Source of the DNA: Isoetes taiwanensis
Lineage: Eukaryota > Streptophyta > Lycopodiopsida > Isoetales > Isoetaceae
Length of the DNA: 64,000 bases
Reading direction: 5' to 3'
Assembly (NCBI GenBank): GCA_021234155.1
Contig: JAJEKV010000006.1
Coordinates: 21,195,673-21,259,672 of the forward strand
This document shows positions 1 to 12,903 of the stretch, in pieces; position 1 is the first letter of the stretch; every line of letters starts with the position of its first letter. Both the position numbers and the translations under genes were made by a program. The notes under the pieces are model-generated. The model searched no databases, was not told where the DNA came from, and saw only the letters and a list, made by a program, of their open reading frames with translations.

Positions 1-1736
1 TGTTGTACTTCGTTCAGTTACGTATTGCTCTTATATAAGTATATTAAAGGATGAGTATAAATCTGATGGTATATAATATATGAGTTGTTAAAAAGCAAAA
101 ATGAAGAAAAATTTTGTTCTAAAATAAAATTAGAGGCTGATGTAATAAAACCCGATTGTAAAATAAAGGAAGTATAATAGAGATATAAAAAGTTAATATA
201 GTTAGAAGATAGGTTTGTAGTAAACAATGTGAGAAATTATAGTATTACATTAAAAGAAAGAAATAGTTGTCTATGTAGTGTATATATAATGGGTTAAATG
301 TGTACGAATAAAGAATGATTTCTAAATTAGGTATCTTTTGTGATATGAAGCCTCAAAATAATGTATATCTATAAAGAGTATAACATGTGAATGACTAGTG
401 TGATAATGAAAGGTATGTATCAATCCGTATATTGAAATGGAAGTGGCTTGATGATGGATTCGAGGAAGGTTCCAATTCTTGCGGAGATCTAAATCATTAT
501 GACTCTGGCATTCGACCCCAAGGTAGCTGCCCGACATATACGTTTTGTTGAGATTGAGTTTGCGGACCGTCCGGATTGAAAGATTAACTCTTAGGTAACC
601 GATCTAAAGATTAGGCCTGGTACTTCTTAGCACCTCGATGGTGGAATCTTTAGATAATCGGCCCGGTATACCCATGGGCCTATCGAAGGCCATGGCGTCC
701 TTCCGTAAGCCTTTGAGTATACATTTTGATCCCTAAGGTAATATAACAGTTTCAGCGCTCTTGGATGCCAACGGGCAAGCAAGTGGAATTGGTTCCACAT
801 GCTATTCTCAATCATTACATATAAGCGGACAAAGGAACACTCATAACCTCTTCTTTTGGTTAAGTGGAACCACTTTCCAAAGCACGTCAACATCGGTCTT
901 CAAGAGGATTTTGATGTCGCGGCTTACCCGGACTTCCTAGACAATGTCACGCATGCCGCGGCGGCGACATCAGCGGCGACTTCAGCGGAACATGGTGTGT
1001 GCTATGACCACCCCGTTATCTTCGTGAGACTTACATCTGCGAGGGGATCATGCGGGCCGGCTTTCATGCGCCGAGGGCTCGGTCACAGATGCATCCTAGG
1101 AGATGGGGATGGGCATATAGTCGCCATAGGATGCCTTAAGTCTCTGAACATTGCCATTCCTTGGGCGAATGGCAAGCCTTAACACGATAGGTTTTCCTTT
1201 TTTTTTTTTTCAAAGGGGTGGTCCTTCAACACAACATATAAATTATTTTCTAAATATTAATGTCTTGTAGTTTTTCGGGGCCAAAACATATAAGCTTAAG
1301 CGCGTGCAATTCTTCTATGTGAGTCGTTTAGGGCCCATGTTCTTGTACGATACCTCTTTTTACGTTTTGCATTGCGGGGCCCTATAGACTCTGGTCCAGG
1401 GATCAATAGTGTGCTTGCTTATGTATTATATCTTAACGAGTGTCGACTTTTAGCGGGACTATGGTCCTACACAGATGATAGTGTCTGGTCTATATATGTA
1501 TCTTTTATATCACCTACCTAAATCATCCCACCTTCCTTAATTTAATTTTCTTGTAAAAGTTAACCACCTAACGCCAAATCTTTGAGGCAACATAAATCGT
1601 TATTCCTTCCACATAACTTTTATTCCATTGATTACCGTTCAACATTCACGAAAGTTATAAATTGCACATTACGCGTCATTTCAAACTTGATCACCTTGAA
1701 CATGACAACTTTTAAGTGACTTATAATTTCGTTACC
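1..1736. other. anonymous AT-rich intergenic sequence
   Basis: No recognisable gene. Several short open frames exist on both strands. The longest, 856-1182 on the plus strand (108 codons), has an alanine/threonine run and no motif I recognise, so it is not called. The first 450 bases are strongly AT-rich. The stretch 540-1180 is less AT-rich and could be a decayed transposon interior, but no domain can be read in any frame. Confidence 0.5.
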
Positions 1737-1836
1737 TCTTTCACGGTGGGGAGACTTGCTTCAACATGTCATGTGTTGGCCGGAGAGCAAGAACACTATC
1801 GATCTTGAGGATAGCATCATTTTCAAGTTGGGAGAA
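1737..1836 (+). mobile_element. probable 3' end of a Ty3/gypsy internal region with polypurine tract
   Basis: The frame across this stretch reads approximately LEDSIIFKLGE just before the purine-rich bases GGGAGAA at 1830-1836. In plant Ty3/gypsy elements the polyprotein or its 3' flank typically ends with a 'leading-to-purine tract' segment of this kind (ED..FQ/KxGG), immediately followed by the LTR starting TG. The rest of pol is not visible upstream, so this would be a severely truncated copy. The call rests on one short motif and its position and could be coincidence. Confidence 0.35.
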
Positions 1837-2960
1837 TGTGACGTTTCACGTATTTATATGCCCTTTGGGTATAAATACATGACCGCGTCACTATGAATAA
1901 TTATTGGTGTTAAGGCGGGGTAGCTATGTTAATCATTAATTATTAGTGGAAACCTAACCCTAAACCCTAATTCGAATTTAGGGCTTAACCTAATATTAAA
2001 AGGGGTTAATATATTAAATTAGCTAATAATAACCAATCTAGAGTTGCCACCTGGCCCAAATCGATTGGGCAAGGTAGACTTGCTAATATGGGACACCCAA
2101 ATTGGGGCCTCCACCCCTATTTGCCCCAACTTGAATTGGGGGAGATTGGTGGAGGAGGAGCTGCTGTTCAACCCCGTTTCAAGGAAGGATGGAGAACCCG
2201 GAGAGATAGCGGATCTAGCTATGATTCTAATTAATGCGTGAATAACTTGGATTCTTAAATAGTCATAGGATTAACCCTTGTATGCATGAAGATAGCTAGG
2301 ATTGACCCTTGTATGAATAGATGTATGGTTAATCTCTATCTTATGTTCTATTCGAAGTTATGAATGGATGGATGGATGGATGGATAATGATAGTTCTCTT
2401 TCTGTTCCTTCTGTGTTTGTGAGGATTAAGGGGGGGTAGAGACCTAAAAGGCTATGTAGAAGTAGAGATGCTCCTAGTTGAATCCCTTAAATCCCAATAA
2501 ATGTGGCACAGGCACTAGAGCCCTCCGGGTCAGCCGATGGTATGGTGTGGCTAAAGCACGGACAAGGATTATGGTAGTGAAGTGGGGTGGGACCTTGTCT
2601 AATGTGACTACAAGGCTCCCTACTATGGCTAGATCTATAGTCGGTCAGTGCATATGGGCCGGCTATGGATCTGACAACCCCTGGGTCGCAAGATATGTGC
2701 CTATAAGGGCGTCACAGGCTTGATATAGGCATCTTTGGGGGCAACCTATGGATTTTGGGAGGTTAAAGTCGAGTACAATGCATGGTTGCTTTGTGAACTA
2801 CGATCCTCAGCCACCCATGAAGCACCGTGCTCGGAAAGGACTTCCCCCTTTTATGCCTCATCGTTAGGGAGATGTAACTTTTAGAGTAGTCTCATGGGGT
2901 GATTCCATGAGATTGCGTCTCAGAAAGGCTACATCCATGTCATAGTGTGATTCGGGGCCC
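1837..2960 (+). repeat. possible LTR (gypsy-type), right edge approximate
   Basis: The stretch starts TGTGAC directly after the polypurine-like run, as an LTR would. It contains a TATA-like box, TATAAATA at 1870-1877, and no convincing coding sequence. The short frames at 2044-2241 and 2478-2723 have no recognisable motif. It includes a telomere-like CCCTAAA stretch at 1950-1970 and a (GATG)n run near 2364-2382. No partner LTR or target-site duplication was found in the window, and the right edge near 2960 is a guess from the change in composition. Confidence 0.3.
1950..1970. repeat. short interstitial telomere-like CCCTAAA stretch
   Basis: The stretch reads as two to three degenerate copies of the plant telomere unit CCCTAAA, with a partial inverted copy (TTTAGGG) just downstream at about 1978-1984. 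Such stretches are common in plant promoters (telo-box) and LTRs. This is too short to be a telomere remnant. Confidence 0.5.
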
Positions 2961-5900
2961 TTTTTTTTCCCATGTCATTATTTTATGACCACATCTTTAT
3001 AAGACATCCTTTTAGATTCCACATCATATTTAAGATATGTCTTAAAAAATATAGTTTTCTACTGCTTTAATATAAGACATGTATTATTCACATAAGACAT
3101 GTCTCATATTCACAGTTTTCCACAATGCAAAATAAGACATATCGTATTATTATAAAAACAATATTATAGGCTACAAAAACATGAACCTCTCATAAAAAAC
3201 ATTTTTAGATGTCATCTATGTCCATAGAACAACGTGCACTGTATAGTTTTTGCACTTGTATTTGAAAGAACACAATTGAAAGAATACAATAACACAAATT
3301 CCAATATATTTACATACTACTGCAGATAAATATGTGAAGTTTTCTAGGAATTATATTGCAATTTCGACAGCACCCAAATGGGGATTATGCGGCTCATGCA
3401 AAAGGGTGAACTGAAAACCAGGTTTTGTAAATTTCTTTTTAACATTCTGCAATGAATGATGTATATGTACCAATTCAAGTAATGAAGATGATGAATAGGA
3501 ACTAAGGTTTATATAAAATACTGAATCAATTGACAAGATGATGAATATTTACTATGGAGGAGCTGGTTGAGGACATTGATAGTGGCTCTATTGTGCAGCT
3601 GTACCTTGTGCTTTGATCACATGTGCTGTGACAGGCTTGCGTTTAGCTTTGCTGGAAATATTGTATCATTATTCTTTGTAGGAGCCAGCATTCCCACATA
3701 ACAGTAGGCCAGTCAGCCAATTAGCATCAGGCTCTCCAGCAACATTCCAGTTAACATTACAAAGGTAGTAAAAAAAGGGTCTTTTCAGTGCAGGACTTTC
3801 TTTTGCTTTTGTCTAAGCCTTGACTAGATGTTTAGACCTTTTTTAATTTCGCTGGAATCTAAATATTCAGGTGCATATCCAAATTTGAAACTTGAATTGG
3901 GCTGCTCCAAATTTGACCTAGGCAAATTCAAGAACAACCTGCACTTGCAAATGGTTTTTCACCAGGTGAGATTCAAACTGAAACTGAAGCAAGTGGAGTT
4001 AAACTGACTCGAAAGCATAGTCTGCATAGTCTGCAAGTGGAATTGGGAACAATGGCTCAACACTGGTTCAACACTCAGAATATGGTTGTATCGGAATATG
4101 GCTGTATCAGAATATAGTTGTATTAAAGAGCACTTTGGCACCGGAAATAACTGAGAAATTGGCAGTAGGAAAAGCAAACAAGATCATATAGTCATCAGAT
4201 TAAAGCAAACGAGATAGCACATACTAACTATCCAATAGCAAAGCCAAAATACATAATCTTCTTGTATCTTATTCGTATCTTGCAGCCATCTCTGGCAGCG
4301 TGAAAAGGAGCATGTTTCATAAGACCCATCAAGTCAAAACGGAACCTATCCACCTGCATAGCCGCGAAAAGTATGGGTCCACAAAGAAATGGAAAATAAA
4401 CGAACAAATAGAGTTCAGAATGTCGCTTACAAATGCTTGTTTCGAATAGTGTGCGATGGCTCTGTGGCCTTCAAGACAGCTTGCACACCCAATACTTCGG
4501 ATACAGAGAAAGAATTCGGACTCGGATCAAGAGTACATTATTCACCGGTTTTGGAAAAAGCTTTATGGATGAATACAAAGTAAGTGCCGTTGCTTTCAAC
4601 ATAAACCTAATTCAAAAGCAAGAGTAAGTTTACCTACACGAAGAGCAGAGCAGAGTCGATGTCTCGATGCTTCAACACTTTCGTAGATTGCTTAGGAGGA
4701 GCAAGAACAGGTTGGCCGGTTTCCAAAGTGGATGCCCAACAACAACGGCCACCACCAGTTTACACCTGATAGCAGGTTTGGAGCAGTCATTGGCATATTC
4801 TTGGCATATACTAGCATATACTTAGAATATGCCATAAACCCAAATCAACGAGGGCTTGCCCTCTAGGGGCAACCCAAAAATGCTAGTCCAGCTCCCTTGA
4901 GGAAATCGATGGTTAATGGATGACCAGCTCAATAAGGATTTTGTTGGCTTTGCCTAACAAAGCAGCTCCCACTGCCTACTACAGTACTCAATGACGAGGC
5001 AGCCGATTTACGGGTGCTCACATTTGGTTTAAATAAATCATTGTCTTATTGTCTCAACTTATTTTTATCCATGGTATATATATAAAATATATGTTTTTGT
5101 CCCCACCAAGGTGCATTATAACCTTAGAACTAGGGAAACACGCTATTGTATGTTTTAGAGAGTTCATTTGGCCTGATAGAGCAAGACTCAACCGCATCAT
5201 AAATTATCCTGCGTTTAAGTCCTAAGATCTCCCACGAACCACTCATGTGTAAGAATAGAAATAATCTAATTCCATATTTGGCACTGACTCTTGAATGTAT
5301 TCACGCCTTAAAGAAATTCAATCTATACAATTGCTATATTTTAATTTACTTATGCATGTTGTACGACTTGGACAACTTCCTATGTTCTGCTCTGGGCATT
5401 GAAGGAGAAACAGCTTGGATTTTTTGGTTGAATTCAATAAGGAGCACATTTCTCTATAAACAAGTGTGATTTTGGTGTGATTTTAAACTTTTAAAGCCTG
5501 AATATGTTCAACCGCGGGTTCGACATATGCTCACTCACCTATATCAATAAACTCTAATCAGCACCTTTAGCGAAAATAGAGGAATTAGAGTTGACTTCAT
5601 GGGCAATATCACGGGCAAAGGAATATGGCAAAGAAAAAAAAAGCAAAGGACATCCCAATGGATCGAAAATTAAACCATTGAATTAAACCCCTAGATCCCC
5701 CGTTGTTTTTGTCGATATTTGTGTAGGGCATCCAATGGGTTGGCAAGGAGCCCCAAACACGTTATGCCCATACATGTGTATTCTACATGTATATAATAAA
5801 ACTTTACAACCTTTTTGGTTTAATTTCGTATTTGAAACCGGACAGCTTAACTAAAACTTGCTAAAAAAAAAAGGTCATGCTTGATGATGGCCAAAATCTT

Positions 5901-8804
5901 CCGAAATCGACCTCTAACAGTCCGAGCCTATGGATGCCTTGCATGAATATCAACAAAAACATCTAGAGGGGTCTGGAATAGAGCAATTTGGGCACGATTC
6001 TTTGCATTGGTGCCACGTGATTCTCTTTGCGATTGAAGTGTCCCAGTGTGCAACAAGGTGTTAAGGCAGAGCGCCTCATCTCTTCTGTGTATAAGTTGAT
6101 CCTTGGTAAAGTGTTTGGACATATGCTCCATCCCAAGAATGCAACTCTATGATGAAAAATAATTTTTAGACATCTCAGATTCAAAGGTTGGCTCATAAGA
6201 TTGACCTTCGAATTTTATAATATGCAAAGAGTTGAAATTATCCAGCACTATTTCGTCTTGTATGGTCAATTTGAGGTAGCATGGTCTTGGTTGTTAATCC
6301 TTTTTCAGACTTCTCTAATAAGCTAGCAAATTTTGCTTGTTATTTACCTTAATGCGTGGCCCAAACTGCGCAAAGGAACTTCTCATCTTGCATCTGGTTG
6401 GCTTTTTTGTGGTCAATCTGGAAAGAGATAAGATTGCATATCCTTAAGGGCATTAACACTTAGATGATGCTTTTCTTGGCGATGATAAAAATTCTTATGG
6501 CTGATAATTGTTCTTCCCTGGTCAAGAGGAAGCTATTGATTTAAGAGATCTATCTTCAGATACATTCGTAAGTCATACTCAGTTGTATCAGTTTGTCCAC
6601 ACGGGTTATAGTCATGTCTTTGCATTGTATCTTGTTAAATTTTTTATTGATGAATAAAGTTTGTTATCCTTCAGAGAAAAACTTTGCCTTGCAAGGTTTT
6701 TAAAAATACCCATGTACATGTCTTCATAATGCATCCATCATTTAGTTCCAAGTCACGATCCACTTTTAGGGGTCTTGTGGTTTGTATATGTTGAGCATGC
6801 ATACTTCAGCCATCAAGTATAATGGGGCCGTGTAAACCTAGCTTTCTAGTAGGTTATAGGCCCTGATTGGTGAATTGATTAATGTTGATTCTAAAGAAAG
6901 TGCCTTCTTATGTGGATTTTGATCACCTCCTCTTCTGTTCGATTGAGAGAACCTAGCCTTTGTGGTAACAATTTGTTCTACAGTCTTTAAATGCCACCAT
7001 CATAACGTCAACTATAATGCCAATGTTCTACATGAGCTGGAACAATACTTTGAGTTGAGTTGATTATGTCCTTTTCTACATTCCCGTTGGCCACACTTGG
7101 TGAACCTCAAATGCATGTATGTTCATTAGAAGGACATTAATCATGTCATTTGCAGCATTGTTGTTGGCCACACTTGATCTTGGTGGCCACACTCGGGTGA
7201 ATCTCAAGCTTGTTTCTTCATTAGGAGGGTGCATATGAATCAGATCATCCACTGTCATACGATTTTCAGTTTTCTTTTTTCGAACGCCCTTAATTCCTCC
7301 ATAGAAAATTAATTAAACAACAAAAGCACTTTACCATTGATTTAACATGTCATTGTAGACCCGACCGATGCGAGTAATGATAGTGTTACAAAGTCAATTG
7401 ACATTATATGTACAGCATGAAATAAAAAGGGTCATTAGTACCAATCGGTTTCACAAACACCAAAGAGACAAACGTAGAGATTGAACTAGAAGAATCATAA
7501 TTTGTAAGTTGCAAGCACCATCTTCACTTCGGAGAAAACATGTACAAAACAATGCAAGATGGGCAAGAATAATGCATACACTAACGCACATCGGAATACT
7601 CACAAATCGCTCTCTAAAGTACGCCAATATTCAAGCCACGTTCCCACCGTCTAGGAAAATAGTGTTACCGGGCTAAGACAACCGCCCAATAGTCACCGCA
7701 TGTGTCACCTATATAATCACAAAGCTAAAATACCATGCCTAGTAGAGGTCTTATTGACATTAGATAATGCATGTGCTTTACGAACAACCTACCATAGAAA
7801 GGAGCTTTGATTCCAACAAATTAAGAGGCCATTTCTGTATCTCATCTCTCCCAATCTTAGGTGGTGGAGGCCGCCATAGCCCAAAATATAGTAACAATGC
7901 AAAAGCTCCAGCAGCAAATGAAATGACTGCAAATGGCCATATAGGAGGCCTTCATCTCGGACTGTTTATGAAGAAAAACATGCATTAAACTATGCATGTG
8001 TCAGGCACAAGTTCAGAGCAAATTTGCCAACCTTCTTTCCCCAGGAATGAGAAGCATGGTGTAGATTAATGGCCATATCCCCATGGCATACTAGACATTT
8101 ACTAGTAGTTTGTTTACTTCAAAACCATCCTCGGCTCTTAACCCCAGTAACTTCTCCACAAAATATTGATCTTCATATTGCTAGAAAAAAAATTGGTGGG
8201 AATAGGATCTAAATTAACAAGTGGGTGAGGAATTATAAAAAATAATACATTCCACCTGAATGCAAGTGTGGCAACTTGCTCTTCAACTTGTTTGACATCC
8301 AACACCTCAGCTTTGTTGCTCAACATCTTTAACCTCTGTCTTCTCGCTGGTTAGGCGACATTATCTAATTTATAAATGTAAAAAAAACGTAAGCTAGGTT
8401 CTGCACCTTATGGTTGAACCTACTCCATACTGGAATCCTTTTATTAATTATACAAAAGGCAATAAATCCCTTAAAGAGTACCAATACAAAATCAAAACTA
8501 GATAAAAAGCATCACCCGCATGTTCCAATTGGGAACTACATTAAGAGGTAGCTACATTTGAAAGAAAGAAAGGCGTTGCTTTCAAAACCACAAAGCATCG
8601 TAAACTCAATCTATAATACAAATAGACAAAACAAAGCTCCATATTAGCTCTTTATATACCTCGAATAGTTTTAGCTTATTTTGGTAAGTAAGATACAAAA
8701 CAAAGTTATGGATTATACCTTCTCTTATGATGCATAGTAAACTCTCTGCAGATACATCATTTGGTCTTGAAGTTGCTTAAAGCGATACTTTGATATACAT
8801 TGCT
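2961..8804. other. intergenic sequence, no gene recognised
   Basis: No ORF exceeds about 80 codons and none carries a recognisable domain. Visible structure is limited to a dispersed repeat at about 4762-4885 that recurs at 9369-9480, and a degenerate local duplication near 7085-7215 sharing a TGGCCACACT...GGTGAA(C/T)CTCAA core. Otherwise the stretch is anonymous. Confidence 0.5.
4762..4885 (+). repeat. dispersed repeat, copy 1 (pair with 9369-9480)
   Basis: Both copies begin GTTTGGAGCAGTCAT, continue through several imperfect 'GCATATAC' steps to GATATGCCATAA or AATATGCCATAA, and end with GGGCAACCCAAAAA. Same orientation, about 4.6 kb apart. Probably two fragments of one transposable-element family. 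No coding capacity. Confidence 0.65.
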
Positions 8805-9132
8805 TCACAATAAACCAAAACCTTGAGTTCTACAAAGAAAAGAACGGGGGAAAGGCGTGAAAGTTCAAACTTTGCTTAACCATGGGTAACCACGCCCACT
8901 TTCAAATTGCTTTTTGCCGTTGTCAAAGAACATGGAACAGGAAAGCGAGGCAAATTATAAGGAGCCTACTACCGAGATTGCGCTAAAGATCCGGCCAACC
9001 ATAACTCAGATCGAATTGACTTGGCCTGGATCAATCGTGGTGCATTTCACAATAAACCGAAGTTTAAGTTCTGCAGTAAAAGAGGAAGGAAAGGGCCGTA
9101 AGTTCTGAAATTTTGCTTAACCATAGGTTCTA
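8805..9132 (+). repeat. imperfect direct duplication, about 240-bp spacing
   Basis: The segment at about 8805-8893 (TTCACAATAAACC ... TTGCTTAACCAT) recurs at about 9046-9126 with the same start and end motifs and roughly four in five bases matching by eye. This is a local duplication with no coding content. Confidence 0.6.
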
Positions 9133-9368
9133 AAATGTTGTGGCCAAGATGTGAAGGTGAGCCACTGGATTGTGGGTGTATTCAAACCCCGGCACATCCT
9201 TACTTGCACGTACACCTAAAATGTCTACTGTTCCACCATCGCTGCAACTCCTAGCTCCATCTTGTCCTTCTATAATGGCGATCCGAGCTGACAGAAGCCC
9301 GCTTATCTGGTTGAAACATCTAGGCGATCCGCAACACAAATGCCTCCCGCCACATGAGGGGAACAATA

Positions 9369-9480
9369 AGTTTGGAGCAGTCATATCCTAGGTATATTCT
9401 AGCACATACCTAGGATATGCCATAAGCCCACATAAAGCAAGGGTTTGTCCACCTATGGGCAACCCAAAAAAGGACATATT
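9369..9480 (+). repeat. dispersed repeat, copy 2 (pair with 4762-4885)
   Basis: See the copy at 4762. This copy reads AGTTTGGAGCAGTCATAT, then CTAGGATATGCCATAA, and ends GGGCAACCCAAAAA. The two copies differ by substitutions and small indels, so the duplication is not recent. Confidence 0.65.
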
Positions 9481-10515
9481 TTTGCTAGCACAATGTATCT
9501 TAAATTGTCTATTTAAGCCCAAACTTGATTAAGACAACAGTATTTGAGTGAAATGTCCATGTTTATGATTTTACATGGTGTATTAACTATATAAATTGCT
9601 CACAATGTTCCCCAATTGCACTCAACTTTGTTTGGTAGCTCAAATGATTCGCATGTTCTTCCACTACCCCAAATAGAATCATTCGAAAATCCTAGTGTTT
9701 TCTGTAATAGTTATCAGGTTGCCATAGAAGACCATAATTGTCTAAGTAGGCACACTAGAAAAATTTCAAATCTAGCACATCTTGAATTTTATTGAACTTC
9801 TTGGCTAAACGTGGTTGGTCAAAATTAAGCCAATATTTCTATAGCTAGTGTTGAAGTTTGTGAAACAATCGCCAGCTTTGCTATTGCTAAAAAACTATTA
9901 TTAGCCAACATTTCTAAATTACACTTGCACAAATTTACCCTTACGGAAAACCCTGAACCAAAAGCCAGTTGATCAGTTCCTAAAATACAGGCTTTCAAAA
10001 TCATTAAACAATGTTTTCAAAACACCATTGATCTGCCTCACATGTTTTTTAAGTAAATAAATCATATGCTACTCACCGGCCAGGAATTGTCGATATCTAT
10101 TTATAGAGGGATTTGTCACCCTTTGGACCAAATGTAAAGGCTTGAAGGAGGGTGTAGATTGATTTCAAGCAAGCTCCTTTTGTATCCTTTTAGCAGTACC
10201 CTGGAGATATTTGACCGATGGAGAACCCATGATGTGAAAATGTGACCGAAAATGGAGACCTCTACTGGCAAAGGACATGTAAAAGAAAGAATGAATGAAT
10301 ACCTTCTCTGTTTCAATATGATAATGCCTAAAGCCTGAAGAAAAGGCATGTGATTAAGCAAAGGCAAGAACTTTACGGCAAGACACCAGCCTAAAGAACT
10401 AAAAAATATTACCTAAAGTTGAAGCTAAAGCTCCAGCCTGGTATCTGGTACCCGAAGTTGGAGCCTACTTGGTCGAAATGATGGAAAGCATAGGAGTGCC
10501 GGTCAAGTAATGCCT

Positions 10516-10539
10516 AAAAAAAAAAAAAAAAAAAAAAAA
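10516..10539. repeat. poly(A) run of 24 bases
   Basis: An uninterrupted run of A seen directly. It could be the tail of an inserted retroelement (SINE, LINE or retrocopy) on the plus strand, but no element body was recognised upstream. Confidence 0.8.
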
Positions 10540-12263
10540 GTAAATAGAAATGCTCTAAAAAAACTTTTCCGGTGCCAAAATTTCGCTTTTGGTTGGAAAA
10601 TGGAGTGTTACCGACGTTACCGGTGACCGGAAAAAAGAGGATACACCACCACAAAAACATTTTAAGTATGTAGATAGTTGGGAGAGCAACCTTATCCCCA
10701 GTTTAATATGTGCAATAATCAGAAGTGCCTATGGATGGCACATCAGGAAATCTATATACATCAGGCTATACCATATGATAGTTGAAGAAGCATGATATAA
10801 AAATTCCAAATTCTATTTGGTCTTGATCTAGACTATTGAACTTTATCAACTTCAAAGATGTGGATGATTGCAATTAAATAAAGTATGCACGAGATGGAAA
10901 TAAAAGGCGGGTATGTCGAAAAACAGAGAATTAGCAATAGCTTACCAAATTTTCTTGCCTTGCCTATTTGAGCTCCTAGATAAATTGTTTACCCTTGTCG
11001 ACTAGAGAACGATTGGCAAGCATTTTTGGCATCATCATTACCATTAATCATGACAAAACTTCATTTGACTACAACATTATCACGATCAACTAGTTATTTA
11101 TCCCATATGTGATGGAGCTAGTGTTGCCCACATGCTCTGCATAAACTTATTTTGCCCGCCATCCCATACTCGTTGCATCAATTTCAAAATACTATTTTGT
11201 CGAATACATCATTATTACAACACATTATCTAGCTCTTCAAGTTCGTTGACATTGGGAAATAAACGCATTGTCTAAATGGAACAAGATAAGCTATAACAAA
11301 GAGATCCACTTATTTTATACATCCAACTCTTCAGTTGGCTGACATTGGAAAGGACATTAAATGAAATAGAAATACCTTGAACTTATGATGTTGTTCGTTA
11401 CTTAAGCAAGAGAACTAGTATATTATTATGTAGATTGATTCTTAAGCAAGCCAGCTAGTATATTTAAAATATTTAAACAATTAAGTATATCTAATGTTAT
11501 TCAAGATGAGCTCATTTTCTTTGCTTCTATCGATCTACTAATTTTCAAACCATTGCTATAAGTTTTTGTTTTGTTTTTTAGATTTAGTACCACATAAAAA
11601 GCCTTCATGTTACTTAAACCCAACATCCTAGTTCAAAGCTTTTTTATTGGAGTGAGGGGCAGATATGTTTATTTATTAGTATAGCTTGGTCTAACTAATA
11701 AACAAGGTGGGTTGCCCTATGAAACAATGGAATCCTTGCACTATAAAGGTATTAATTTCTGCAGGAGTTCCTAGCGGTAATTTTTTAAATCAACATACAA
11801 GTATGAATTATGAAGGTCTCTGATTTGAAGAATGTTAATAACTTGGTACTTGAAATTTGAAGAAGATTATAAGGTCTTAGAATAGAGGAATGTTAATAAG
11901 TTGGTACTTGGAATTTTTCAAGATGCACATATTGCTTATTGGGTCTTACCTTAATCACGTTACATCAAATGCAACTTTGAGATGCCTGGAACTTGAGACA
12001 TGTTTGTTCTAGGGCTAGTGTATTACCACAAGCCAAACATCTAGGTGCAATAAGTATCAAGACCTTGAAATATGAATAAAATGGTAACAACAAGTATTAA
12101 GACCACGAGACATGCATGAGCCTTTCTAAGGCAAAGCATTAAAGAATGAGATAAACACCAAACAGTTGTATCAGGCAATATCAATCCCTCATAGGCTGCT
12201 CTTAACCGCCGACTTGCAGAGGCTTTTGTAACTACATCCATATTACATGTTACCTTAAACTCT

Positions 12264-12293
<30 letters not shown>
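12264..12293. repeat. (CTT)n microsatellite
   Basis: About ten uninterrupted CTT units seen directly, lying about 0.6 kb beyond the stop codon of the minus-strand ARM-repeat gene. Confidence 0.9.
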
Positions 12294-12294
<1 letters not shown>

Positions 12295-12903
12295 AACTTG
12301 GCTACAAAATGATTGACTAATACCTCGTCCTTTTGCTAAAGCCATTTCAGTGGTCTTGAGCATGAGACTAAAGCGATGCAACTTTGGAGTTGTGTTTAGA
12401 TATGTGAAGAACACATACGCCCATTGCAATTACAAATCCGCAAGTTGAGTTCTCAATTCATTCTCTATTAGGATTTGAGAGGTGAGGAGTGAGGTATCCC
12501 CATGCTTTAATTCTATGTTCTCCCCACGTCTTAAAAAATTCTATGCAATATTCCAATCAATGGCAATGAACAAGTCGGTTGGATTGTTCAATCTCACCGC
12601 CCATGCCAAACGCCATGGCATATTCCAAAAATCCCCTGTCCAAGGTTTCTGAAGCACTAGCAAATTTCAAGTAAACAAGACTCTTATGATGAACCGAGCT
12701 TTTCCTATGGATACAATCTGTATGGATTTAGGGGTGAAAGCACTTTTTGATGCTAACTAAAAAGCATGAGACGAACATATATTGTGTAGATGCTTCACAT
12801 ATGATTTAATGGAAAACCGTAAACTCTCAGATAATTATTGAAGGGAAAAAATGCCCTAGGAAAATCAATCCAAACAAAATAAGCGCAGAACAATGAAAAA
12901 GGA

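Larger units (their letters stand above)
9481..12900. other. intergenic sequence downstream of the ARM-repeat gene
   Basis: No gene recognised. The stretch holds a 24-base A run (10516-10539), a small duplication near 11813-11925 (GGTCT...GAATGTTAATAA.TTGGTACTTG twice) and a (CTT)10 microsatellite at 12264-12293. The 3' end of the minus-strand gene lies at 12904. No clear polyadenylation signal could be assigned. Confidence 0.5.

Noticed and set aside
1950-1984. Interstitial telomere or chromosome fusion point
   Set aside because: Only two or three degenerate CCCTAAA units; far too short.
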